Source: an uncultured Collinsella sp.
GTDB lineage: Bacteria; Actinomycetota; Coriobacteriia; Coriobacteriales; Coriobacteriaceae
DNA: 6,565 nt
Direction: 5' to 3'
Assembly: GCA_902478865.1 (NCBI GenBank)
Contig: CABSNA010000079.1
Coordinates: 1-6,565 of the forward strand
The position numbers were made by a program, and so were the translations under genes. Positions 1 through 6,300 of this stretch are shown one piece after another (positions within the stretch are counted from its first letter, which is position 1; each line of letters starts with the position of its first letter). The notes below the pieces were generated by a model. That model saw only the letters and a list, made by a program, of their open reading frames with translations. It was not told the origin of the DNA and made no database searches.

Positions 1-281
1 AGATGCCCGCGCGCGAGCTGCTGTCGCGCTACAACGATGTCGACGTGGTGATCATTGAGGGCTACAAGACCGAGGGTTTCGACAACATCGTGGTCGCGCG
101 CTCCGGTGTCGACCGTCTGCGTGGCAAGAGCTCGCTCGACCTGGTCGACGGTCACACGCTGGCCCTTGCCTGCAACGAAGCCCTGGCGCGTCAGGCCTTC
201 GACGCCGGCTTTGCGACCCGAGCCATCAACATCAACGATGCCCGAGCCATCTGCGATCTGATCCAAGACCACCTGGCCTAA
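1..281 (+). CDS. mobB: MobB-type molybdopterin-guanine dinucleotide biosynthesis protein, C-terminal part (5' end outside window)
   Basis: The reading frame is open to the left edge and ends at TAA 279-281, so only about 92 C-terminal residues are visible; E. coli MobB is about 170. The segment DVVIIEGYKTEGFDNIVV matches the conserved MobB block (D-hydrophobic-VEGFKxE, then a hydrophobic strand ending in a polar residue). The tail, with a LALAC strand followed by ININDARAICDLI, matches the MobB end, where a short strand and an N/D-D dipeptide lead into the last helix. MobB is a GTP-binding P-loop adaptor that assists MobA in attaching GMP to molybdopterin for molybdoenzymes, in the cytoplasm. 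The P-loop itself would lie upstream and is not seen. The ATG at position 3 is probably internal. A fusion to another molybdenum cofactor domain (MobA, MoeA) upstream cannot be excluded. A terminator-like hairpin begins at the stop codon, so this is probably the last gene of its unit. Confidence 0.75.
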   Translation, partial: MPARELLSRYNDVDVVIIEGYKTEGFDNIVVARSGVDRLRGKSSLDLVDGHTLALACNEALARQAFDAGFATRAININDARAICDLIQDHLA

Positions 282-320
282 AACCTGCCAAAAAGGGACA
301 GGTTTATTTTGGCAGGTTTT
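281..320 (+). terminator. Hairpin with 13-bp perfect stem and T-tract at the mobB stop codon (repeat copy A)
   Basis: AAACCTGCCAAAA (281-293) is the exact reverse complement of TTTTGGCAGGTTT (307-319), with a 13-base loop carrying GGGACAGG. The 3' side ends in TTTT. Its position directly on the stop codon and its shape fit an intrinsic terminator. The loop core is shared with the hairpin at 340-372 although the stem sequence differs, so it may also belong to a dispersed repeat family. Confidence 0.65.
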
Positions 321-339
321 ATCTGGGCAAACGTCACTT

Positions 340-381
340 CCACCACAAAGGGGACAGGCACCTTTGTGGTGGTTTTGCTTT
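340..381 (+). terminator. Hairpin repeat with T-rich tail (copy B)
   Basis: CCACCACAAAGG (340-351) pairs perfectly with CCTTTGTGGTGG (361-372) around a 9-base loop GGACAGGCA, followed by TTTTGCTTT. Near-identical copies lie at 1913-1951 and, decayed, at 2873-2902. The similarity to the 1913 copy continues through the T-rich tail. The structure fits a rho-independent terminator that works mainly on the + strand. It also fits a REP-like dispersed element that has been reused as one. Confidence 0.6.
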
Positions 382-382
382 A

Positions 383-413
383 GTAGATGTGTGGGACATG
401 CCCTACAATCTAC
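383..413 (+). promoter_or_regulatory. Interrupted dyad overlapping a possible -10 box upstream of the MFS gene
   Basis: GTAGAT (383-388) and ATCTAC (408-413) are inverted repeats, and inside them TGT-GGG faces CCC-ACA with single unpaired bases at 389 and 404. Twelve pairs form around the loop ACATG. The right half contains TACAAT (404-409), a 5/6 match to a sigma-70 type -10 box. No good -35 is visible at 16-18 bases. It could be a repressor operator on a promoter for the downstream exporter, or only an RNA hairpin. Confidence 0.35.
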
Positions 414-455
414 CAAGTAGTTCATACTGAGCGAAAAACGGAGAGAAGGGTCCTG

Positions 456-493
456 ATGCGTCCTTAATGTTTCATGCGGATAGATTGATTTGA
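456..493 (+). promoter_or_regulatory. Possible leader peptides: two tiny overlapping upstream ORFs
   Basis: ATG 456 is preceded by AGAAGGG (444-450) at a good Shine-Dalgarno distance. It encodes only Met-Arg-Pro before TAA 465-467. That stop overlaps a second ATG (467-469, TAATG arrangement) opening an 8-residue frame, MFHADRLI, which ends at TGA 491-493. A small hairpin (CGGTGG 498-503 / CCACCG 511-516) sits between these and the exporter's ribosome binding site. The layout resembles translational attenuation leaders, but ORFs this short arise often by chance. Confidence 0.2.
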
Positions 494-545
494 CAGACGG
501 TGGCGAATGCCCACCGCCCGTATTCGTATGAAACAAGGAGTCTCC

Positions 546-1826
546 ATGCTCGCCTCTCTTTTCTCAAAGCCTCAATCATCGCTGTCCGTGCAGGCCAAGC
601 GCCTGGTGGCAATGCGCTTCCTCATCTACACCGGGTTTCAGACCAGTTATTTTATCGGCGTCATCGGAACGCTTACCTATGCGGACGATGCCTCGGTCGT
701 CGCGACGTCGCTGGCCGTCCTGTTCATGAACGTTTTCGTGATCCTGGGATCCTTTGCGGGTGGCGCTGCGCTCGACGCCTGGGGTCCGCGCCGCCATTTC
801 TTGCTGAGCATCATCGGCGCGCTCGCAACTGGCACGGCAATCATCGCCTTTGGCAGCGCGACCGGCATCGTCCTGCTCGGCGCGGTGTTTCTGGGCTTTA
901 CGATGGGGCTCGCCCAGCCCATTGCCACATCCTATCCGGCCTACCTCACCGACGATCCTGTCGAGCTCAAAGACATCAACTCCGCCATCGCCATGGTTTC
1001 AAACGTGAGTATCATCGTCGGGCCCACGTTGGGCGGCTTTGTCGCGGCTACTGCATCGTCACGCGCGGTGTTCGTGCTCATGATGCTCTTTACCGTGCTG
1101 GCGCTCGTTGCCGGCTGGGGCTTTAGGCCGCAGACCAGCCATGTCGCCGGGCATGCGGATGCCGATTCGGCAGAGGAAGGGGAGCGTTCGGGACAAAGCT
1201 CCAACCCCAGCACGTCCTCCCGCGTCACCTTCGCAGCCAGCATCAAGACAGTCTTCACCAACAGCGTCCTCGCGCTACTTTTCTGCATCATTTTTCTTTC
1301 GAACTTTGGCTACGGCGCATTCGACCCGCTGGAGTCGTTCTTCTACCGTGATGTCCTACACGTCGGCGTTGAGTGGATGGGCTGGCTCTCGTCGGCCTCG
1401 GGCGTGGGCGCGGTGCTGGGTGCTGTGCTCGCACTCCGTTTGCCGCCGCGCCTGGTCAACCTTAAAACGCTGCTCGTGGCGCTCATGTCCGTGGGCCTGG
1501 GAAGTCTGCTCTATGTGGGGACGCCGTACGTGGGCGTGGCCCTCGTCGGCCAGATCGCCCTGGGCATTGCTTGGGGTGTCGTCAACCCGCTCCACAACAC
1601 CATCGTGCAAACGACGGCGCCGCTCGAGCAACTCGGCCGTGTGAACTCGGTCATGGGCTTTGGCAACATGTTCGCCGGCGTGGCCCCGCTGGCAATTGCT
1701 CCGTGGCTGGCGGCGACATTTGGCGTACAACGGACACTCGTGGGGGCAGGCATGGTCGTGACGGCGGTCCCTGCGGCGTTGCTGCTGCTTGGCCGCTGGC
1801 ACTTGGATCGTGCCGTAAAGCAGTAA
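546..1826 (+). CDS. Major facilitator superfamily (MFS) transporter, probable exporter
   Basis: The protein has 426 residues, a usual MFS length, with about 12 hydrophobic segments in two halves. The start at 546 is chosen because AAGGAG (535-540) lies 5 bases upstream; in-frame ATGs at 507 and 528 lack such a site. MFS motif A is seen in the loop after the second helix (residues 72-83, GGAALDAWGPRR, with the conserved G, D, G and paired basic residues). A hydrophilic loop rich in S, E, D and G (about 194-240) separates the halves. In the second half, NPLHNTIVQTTAP followed by LGRV (about 347-366) resembles DHA3/EntS-like efflux carriers, in which a Gln, a Pro and GRVxS recur near helix 10. 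The substrate (drug, metabolite or siderophore) cannot be told from sequence. The gene appears to stand alone, with terminator-like hairpins on both sides and no adjacent regulator. Confidence 0.88.
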   Translation: MLASLFSKPQSSLSVQAKRLVAMRFLIYTGFQTSYFIGVIGTLTYADDASVVATSLAVLFMNVFVILGSFAGGAALDAWGPRRHFLLSIIGALATGTAIIAFGSATGIVLLGAVFLGFTMGLAQPIATSYPAYLTDDPVELKDINSAIAMVSNVSIIVGPTLGGFVAATASSRAVFVLMMLFTVLALVAGWGFRPQTSHVAGHADADSAEEGERSGQSSNPSTSSRVTFAASIKTVFTNSVLALLFCIIFLSNFGYGAFDPLESFFYRDVLHVGVEWMGWLSSASGVGAVLGAVLALRLPPRLVNLKTLLVALMSVGLGSLLYVGTPYVGVALVGQIALGIAWGVVNPLHNTIVQTTAPLEQLGRVNSVMGFGNMFAGVAPLAIAPWLAATFGVQRTLVGAGMVVTAVPAALLLLGRWHLDRAVKQ

Positions 1827-1827
1827 G

Positions 1828-1892
1828 AAACCATCACAACATTCGGTAAAAATCGCGATTTTGCCGAAAAACGTCGAATGTTGTGATGGTTT
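1828..1892 (+). terminator. Long hairpin with 18-bp perfect stem directly after the MFS gene
   Basis: AAACCATCACAACATTCG (1828-1845) is the exact reverse complement of 1875-1892, and starts one base after the stop codon. The enclosed segment holds a second hairpin centred on the palindrome AAAATCGCGATTTT (1849-1862), flanked by CGGT and GCCG. TTCG at 1842-1845 can pair either with CGAA in the outer stem or with CGAA at 1865-1868 in the inner hairpin. The 3' arm ends in TTT followed by GGCCCG, so the T-tract is weak. It may be a terminator, an mRNA-stabilising 3' structure or a REP-like repeat. Its A-rich 5' arm and T-rich 3' arm would suit termination in either direction. Confidence 0.55.
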
Positions 1893-1912
1893 GGCCCGTA
1901 GACGCCGCGATT

Positions 1913-1951
1913 ACCACAAAGGGGCCAGGCACCTTTGTGGTGGTTTTTGCT
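1913..1951 (+). terminator. Hairpin repeat with T-tract (copy C)
   Basis: ACCACAAAGG (1913-1922) pairs with CCTTTGTGGT (1932-1941) around the loop GGCCAGGCA, followed by GGTTTTTGCTT. It matches copy B (340-381) except for the loop change GGAC to GGCC, a small difference in the flanking T run, and loss of the outermost stem pairs. The strong T-run supports intrinsic termination behind the MFS gene. The copy shows the family is dispersed. Confidence 0.6.
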
Positions 1952-1982
1952 TTGACGGGCCGCGCTTGCGCCTAGGTATACC
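1952..1982 (+). promoter_or_regulatory. Candidate promoter for the HAD phosphatase gene
   Basis: TTGACG (1952-1957, 5/6 to the -35 consensus) follows the terminator tail directly. TATACC (1977-1982, 4/6 to the -10 consensus) follows after a long 19-base spacer. Transcription would begin near 1989, giving a leader of about 50 bases before ATG 2038. The spacer is longer than optimal, so the assignment is tentative. Confidence 0.35.
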
Positions 1983-2037
1983 ATGTACGCCGTTCACGAA
2001 TACACCCCACACCGCCGCACAACCCAGAAAGGCCCCC

Positions 2038-2859
2038 ATGGACACCACCTTCAGCCACATCAAAGCCGTGTTCTGCGATATCGACGGTACGCTGCTCACG
2101 AGCCAGCACACGGTGTCCCCGCACACCGTGGCGGCGATCCGCGCCCTGCGCGAGCGTGGCGTGCTCTTTGGCCTGTGCACCGGGCGCGACGCCCACGCGA
2201 CCGAGGCCATGTACGAGCTCTGGGGCATCGAAGGCCTGGTGGACGTGCTCGTGGGCTGCGGTGGCGCCGAGGTCATCGACCGCGCGCACGACATCAACGA
2301 GCTGAGCTATCCGCTGCCGGGCGAGACCATCGCGCGCATCTGCAAGCACATGGCGGACCTTCCGGCAACGCCCGTCTGCCCCCGAGACGGCGTGTTCTAC
2401 GTGCCCGAGAGCAACGCGTGCGTCGAGCACCTGTCACGCGTCGACGGCGTGCCCTACCAGGTGGTCGATTTCGCCGAGTTTTTGCGCGAGCCGCAGCCCA
2501 AGGTGATGTTTACCATGGCGCCCGAGGTAATGCCGCGGGTGATTGAGCGAGCATTGACGTTTGCCGATGATACTGTTAAGGCGGCGGCTCTGCAAACCAC
2601 GCAGCGGCTCTACGAGTTCATGGATCCGCGCGTGTCCAAGACGCGCGGCCTTGTGCGCGTGGCGGAGCTCAACGACATGGAGCTCCAGGACATCTGCGTG
2701 TTTGGCGATGCGGACAACGACACCTGCATGGTGGCTGACGCCGGCGTGGGCGTGGCCATGGCAAATGGCAGCGACGCCACTCGTGCCGCCGCCGATTTTG
2801 TAACCGCCAGCAACGACAAAGACGGCATCGCGATCTTTATCGAGGAACATCTGCTGTAG
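2038..2859 (+). CDS. HAD superfamily hydrolase, Cof-like subfamily IIB (phosphatase)
   Basis: The protein has 273 residues, typical of Cof/YidA-like phosphatases. The start at 2038 is supported by AGAAAGG (2026-2032) 5 bases upstream; the frame stays open further upstream but without a comparable site. All four HAD motifs are visible. Motif I is DIDGTLL, with nucleophile Asp14 and acid/base Asp16. Motif II is the Thr48 region LCTGRD. Motif III Lys201 lies in SKTRGL, the position of the NKGxAL block of Cof proteins. Motif IV is GDADND, with Asp224 and Asp228 for Mg binding. The region between about 85 and 190 would be the IIB cap that sets substrate choice. Such enzymes dephosphorylate sugar phosphates, flavin or pyridoxal phosphates in the cytoplasm; the substrate here is not predictable. 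The gene is monocistronic by appearance, bounded by hairpin repeats. Confidence 0.9.
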   Translation: MDTTFSHIKAVFCDIDGTLLTSQHTVSPHTVAAIRALRERGVLFGLCTGRDAHATEAMYELWGIEGLVDVLVGCGGAEVIDRAHDINELSYPLPGETIARICKHMADLPATPVCPRDGVFYVPESNACVEHLSRVDGVPYQVVDFAEFLREPQPKVMFTMAPEVMPRVIERALTFADDTVKAAALQTTQRLYEFMDPRVSKTRGLVRVAELNDMELQDICVFGDADNDTCMVADAGVGVAMANGSDATRAAADFVTASNDKDGIAIFIEEHLL

Positions 2860-2872
2860 CGCTGGGGGAGAA

Positions 2873-2902
2873 CACCACAAAGGGGCGGGTACGTTTGTGG
2901 TG
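2873..2902 (+). repeat. Hairpin repeat, diverged copy D
   Basis: CACCACAAA (2873-2881) pairs with TTTGTGGTG (2894-2902), 13 bases after the HAD stop codon. The stem is the same as in copies B and C, but the loop reads GGGGCGGGTACG instead of the GGGACAGGCACC type. The T-tract is reduced (GTTGCC follows). This is an eroded member of the family and a weaker terminator. Confidence 0.55.
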
Positions 2903-2944
2903 GTTGCCTAAGCGCGGCCAAGTGTTTGGGTGGTTTTGCCTATG
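2893..2944 (+). repeat. Possible duplicated right half of the hairpin repeat
   Basis: GTTTGTGGTGGTTGCCTA (2893-2910) resembles GTGTTTGGGTGGTTTTGCCTA (2922-2942), about 30 bases on; the second form ends in GGTGGTTTTGC, as copy B does. This looks like a partial tandem duplication or two nested insertions of the repeat, now decayed. The match is short and imperfect. Confidence 0.3.
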
Positions 2945-3095
2945 ATGCCGAGATTCTTCTAGTTTCGTGTATATAGATATGCGAACATCATTAATTAGCG
3001 GCGCGACATCCGCGCAGATTGCTAATGAGGTAGCCTGTAATATAAGCTAGTGCTACCGCTCACCGCTAAATGCCCACCGTTCACAGCATTATTGC

Positions 3096-3213
3096 ATTTG
3101 AGTTAAATGTTGTACAAATAATACGCTGGCGAATAAAAAAATAGCAATAGCTAAATTACCAGCAATTTAGTTTTATTTAAGGTTAATAAAAAACAGTCAA
3201 TTTGAGCAAATGT
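3096..3213. repeat. Two operator-like imperfect palindromes
   Basis: ATTTGAGTTAAATGT (3096-3110) and ATTTGAGCAAATGT (3200-3213) share ATTTGAG and AAATGT and differ only in the centre. Each has inverted ATTT/AAAT ends and they lie 104 bases apart. The second is about 20 bases upstream of the best promoter candidate. They could be a pair of regulator sites, although AT-rich words of this length can coincide by chance. Confidence 0.25.
3151..3175 (+). terminator. AT-rich hairpin with T-tract, possible terminator or attenuator
   Basis: CTAAATT (3151-3157) and AATTTAG (3164-3170) form a 7-bp stem with loop ACCAGC, followed directly by TTTTATTT. The form is that of an intrinsic terminator, but the stem has few GC pairs. 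If transcripts begin upstream (near 3050), it could attenuate them before the surface protein gene. Confidence 0.3.
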
Positions 3214-3230
3214 CAAGAGCGCTGGATTAC

Positions 3231-3263
3231 TGCTACAATAATGTCAGAATCTAGTACATAGAT
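3231..3263 (+). promoter_or_regulatory. Candidate extended -10 promoter for the surface protein gene
   Basis: TGCTACAAT (3231-3239) gives the extended -10 form TGn plus TACAAT (5/6 match). The -35 region is poor, as is common for extended -10 promoters. Transcription would start near 3246, leaving a leader of about 125 bases. The small dyad ATCTA 3249-3253 / TAGAT 3259-3263 sits just after the presumed start and could be an operator. A second TACAAT occurs at 3278-3283 without upstream support. Confidence 0.4.
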
Positions 3264-3297
3264 GTTTAAACAAGAAGTACAATACCATTACTAAGCG

Positions 3298-3368
3298 CGC
3301 GCAAATATCGGTTGCGCGTCCAAGCTTGATAGGGAAAGAGCAAGATCGCGGTCTCTTGGGGAGGAGAC
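3298..3368 (+). promoter_or_regulatory. Structured 5' leader with alternative hairpins around the ribosome binding site
   Basis: CGCGCAA (3298-3304) pairs with TTGCGCG (3312-3318), loop ATATCGG. Downstream, AAGAG (3336-3340) can pair with CTCTT (3353-3357), and CCAAG (3320-3324) with CTTGG (3355-3359). GTCTC (3351-3355) can instead pair with GAGAC (3364-3368), which would place the Shine-Dalgarno sequence GGGGAGGAG (3358-3366) in a loop and stem. The last pairing excludes the other two. The stems are only 5 bp each, so a regulatory switch is an inference. Confidence 0.3.
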
Positions 3369-3372
3369 ATCG

Positions 3373-6300
3373 ATGAAAGCGAATTCGGACAAATCTAAGC
3401 AGAGTAATAAAGCGACGCGCCGTGTACTGGCAGGCGTTTTGTGCGGAGCCTCCGTTTTGAGCCTGGTACTGTCGCTCGTCATGCCCCCGATCTCGCAGGC
3501 CATTGCCAACGATGCCCAGACGGTTTCTACCGAGGAAACTGTAATGGGGGGGGGTTCCTCAAGTGAGTCCGCTGCTGTAGATAACACCAGCGAGGATGCC
3601 GAAAACCAGAATAGCGCCGCCACCTCTGCGAACGCGGCTACTACTGTGAACAAGGGCATCTACAAGCCCACGTCTATCGGTATCGGTACGAATATCGATA
3701 TCTCCACCCCCGATCCCGGCGTGGCCACCTACGTCGGCCGCGACATGTACATCGGTGGTAAGCCGAACAAAACTAGCACTCTTGATGCGAATAACGCCCC
3801 CACCGGCTCATATGCCGCTGAGGCGGAGGGCCTTACCGTGGTCCACGGCAAACTGGCCATGAATCCTATCAAGGAGAGTTGGGGCGGCCAGGGCTTCCGT
3901 TTCGGCACCGTTGGTTTTGGATCGCAGTTTCGTCCCAGGGAGGGAAGCACGGTGCTTGCGGTCGCCGGCATAAACAGCTTGATTGAGAACATGAATACCG
4001 GTCAGGGAACGACCTCAGATGCTGCGACGGTTGGTGCTTGGACCAAGGGTGCTTGGGTCGGCAAGGCGGCAAAGACTGACTCCCACCCTGGCTATGACTA
4101 TACCGCGCAGATCGCCGGTCCCATTACCTATTCCTATTGGGATTCGAATGCTAACAACGGGCGCCAGTCTGTCGTGAAAAAGCAAGGTAATTGGTTCGAG
4201 GGCTCGGATGCTCTGAAGAGCGACCTGTTCAATCAAAATGTTGATTTGACTAATGTTAACGGTAACGATTATTCGAGCTACAACGGTGCAGATGGATACC
4301 TCTCGAAGCTATCGAAACAGCTCGCCTCGTTTGCAAATACCGGCACAGTTACGGATGGTTCCGCAATTAGCGACAACAGCTACGCAATCAACAAGTACGA
4401 TAACAAGGGAACAAGCTATACACTCACTTTCGATGGTAGTGAGAAGTCTGTTTCCGGTGCGCTTGATACCAGAATCCCGAACTATAAGATTTGCAACACC
4501 GAGCGACTTATCACCTTTACCGGCGATGGAACTTCTATGCAACAGGTCTTCACCATTGCCGGTTCCGAGCTCTCCAACTTGAAGGATGGCGTCTACTACC
4601 GCGGCGTCGACTTTAAGTTCACCAATGTCCCCGAAGGCGCATCCATTGTCGTGAACGTTACAGGTGCTGGTCCTGTCGGGTTCCACAATGGCTGGCGCTT
4701 CTGGTGGGGCGATACAGAAATATCTCGCGGTTATGAGAGTAACGCCGATAAAGACCTTCGCGCGAAATACTCGCTGGCCTCCCAGTCCATCATGTGGAAT
4801 TTTGTCGATACCACGAGCCTCACCATCCGTGGTGGCATTGCGGGCGAGGGTAGAAGCGACTGGGGCAATGGCGGCGGGGACGGCAAGTGGACCGACGATG
4901 ACCCCGCCGCTGCTATGCTCGGATCGATTCTCGTTCCCAACGGAAGCTTCGACGACCATGTGACCACCAACGGTCGTGTGTACGTGGGCGAAGATTTCAT
5001 GATGAACAACCCTAAGATCGCGTACAACTTCACAAATCTCGAGGGTAACTCGGCTTCCGTCATCGATATGGATCAGGAGCGTCACAACTTCCCGTGGTCT
5101 GGGTCGTATACACCGGACGGCTCTGCCATTGCGTGGAGCAAGGTCGACGCTGCGGACGGCATGACGCCGCTTTCTGGTTCCTCGTGGACGATATACGGCA
5201 CTGTCGATGATGCCAAGAATGAAACGTATCCCATCGTTACGGTAACGGATGGCGGTGCCAATGATTACTCTTCGGATGATGGCGAGCTTCAGTTCAACTA
5301 TTTGAATCAGAAGGCCAAAATTGGCGATCCCAACGATAAAGACTACTTCACGTACTACATTCGCGAGGTCAAGGCGCCGGCTGGTTATCAGAAGTCGGAC
5401 ACCATCTACTACGCAACCATGAACAACACCGGCGAGCAGGTGAACTATGTTCAGGGTCATGTGGACACGGTGAACGGAAATAAGCTCGTTTCATTCGATG
5501 ATTCCAACACCACGGGCGCCATCTCCAACACCAAGATCACCGGTACGGTGTCTTGGACCAAGGTTGAGGAGAGCGACACGGGACACACTCCTTTGGCTGG
5601 TTCCGAGTGGGCGCTTACCAAGGTAAAGGATGCCGATGGTGCCGAAATTCCGGACGCTGCATCCCTGACTGTGATTGATAACGATACGAATGCGGAAGCT
5701 GTCAGCAACAAGTGGGCAGATTCTGATCCCGCCGATGGCAAGTTCAAGCTCGAGGGTCTGCTGCCGGGCACGTACACGCTCACGGAGACCCAGGCGCCGT
5801 TTGGCTACGAGCTGAACCAGACAACCTACGAGTTCACGGTGTCCAAGGCGGACGGTTCCATTGCGTGGACCGAGGGAAAGAAACCGAGCATTGTTGAGGG
5901 CACTACGTACATCTCCGATTCTCTCACCACCACGTCCGTGGAAATCCCGGTGACTAAGTCCGTCCGTAATACGGACTGGCCGAAGGATTCCAGCGGGAAA
6001 TACGTTGCGTTCGACTTCAACATCGAGGCTACGGGGGATTACGCAACCAACGTGCCCATTCCTAACCCGGCAGACCTCTCCATTGCACCCGCAGCAGGGG
6101 AGACCGACGCCGCCAAGCCCAACAACATCACGGCGACCTTTGGCGCCATGACGTTCAACAAGTCGCACCTGTCCGATACCCCCGGTACGGCGGATGACTA
6201 CGCCAGGACCTACACCTACACGGTGAAGGAGGTCGCGCCTACCACCGGTGCCATCGATAAGCTCCGCTACTCCAAGGCCGAGTACCAGGTTGCCGTCACG

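Larger units (their letters stand above)
2904..3372. other. AT-rich intergenic region, no gene seen
   Basis: About 470 bases carry no convincing reading frame on either strand and are clearly AT-richer by eye than all flanking genes, with runs such as GAATAAAAAAATAGC and TTTTATTTAA. It holds several short inverted repeats: ATTAGC 2994-2999 / GCTAAT 3021-3026, which encloses GCGCG / CGCGC, and GGTAGC 3029-3034 / GCTACC 3052-3057. It also holds promoter-like elements, including TTGCTA 3019-3024 with TATAAG 3041-3046 (16-base spacer). It is likely the regulatory region of the downstream surface protein gene. The composition change may also mark acquired DNA. Confidence 0.6.

Noticed and set aside
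281..372. CRISPR-like repeats
   Set aside because: The copies are palindromic, irregularly spaced, and separated by genes, with no spacer pattern.
507..545. Upstream starts for the MFS gene at 507 or 528
   Set aside because: Neither has a good Shine-Dalgarno sequence, and the extra residues are not hydrophobic or conserved-looking; ATG 546 has AAGGAG at 5 bases.
500..1126. 208-residue forward frame overlapping the MFS gene
   Set aside because: Its Arg/His-rich product is typical of an out-of-frame reading of GC-rich DNA, while the overlapping frame gives a clear 12-helix transporter.
1861..2037. Longer N-terminus for the HAD phosphatase
   Set aside because: It would translate through two hairpins, including a terminator-like repeat, and lacks a ribosome binding site; the HAD fold starts normally from ATG 2038.
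2904..3372. tRNA, small RNA gene or known riboswitch in the AT-rich region
   Set aside because: No cloverleaf, CCA end or recognisable aptamer core was found on reading both strands; only short unrelated inverted repeats are present.
3546..3554. G-quadruplex as the main role of the G run
   Set aside because: A single run of nine G without further nearby G-triplets on this strand does not give four G-tracts; slippage explains the placement better.
3291..3659. 122-residue reverse-strand frame across the adhesin start
   Set aside because: It is antisense to the signal peptide coding region; its hydrophobic look is the complement of the real signal peptide and linker.
4309..5460. 383-residue reverse-strand reading frame
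   Set aside because: It lies entirely inside the adhesin gene on the opposite strand, has no family features or ribosome binding site, and its open length follows from the codon use of the real gene.
5491..6168. 225-residue reverse-strand reading frame
   Set aside because: It is antisense to the SpaA and FctA-like domains, Arg/Gly/Val-rich without a recognisable domain, and a shadow of the forward gene.
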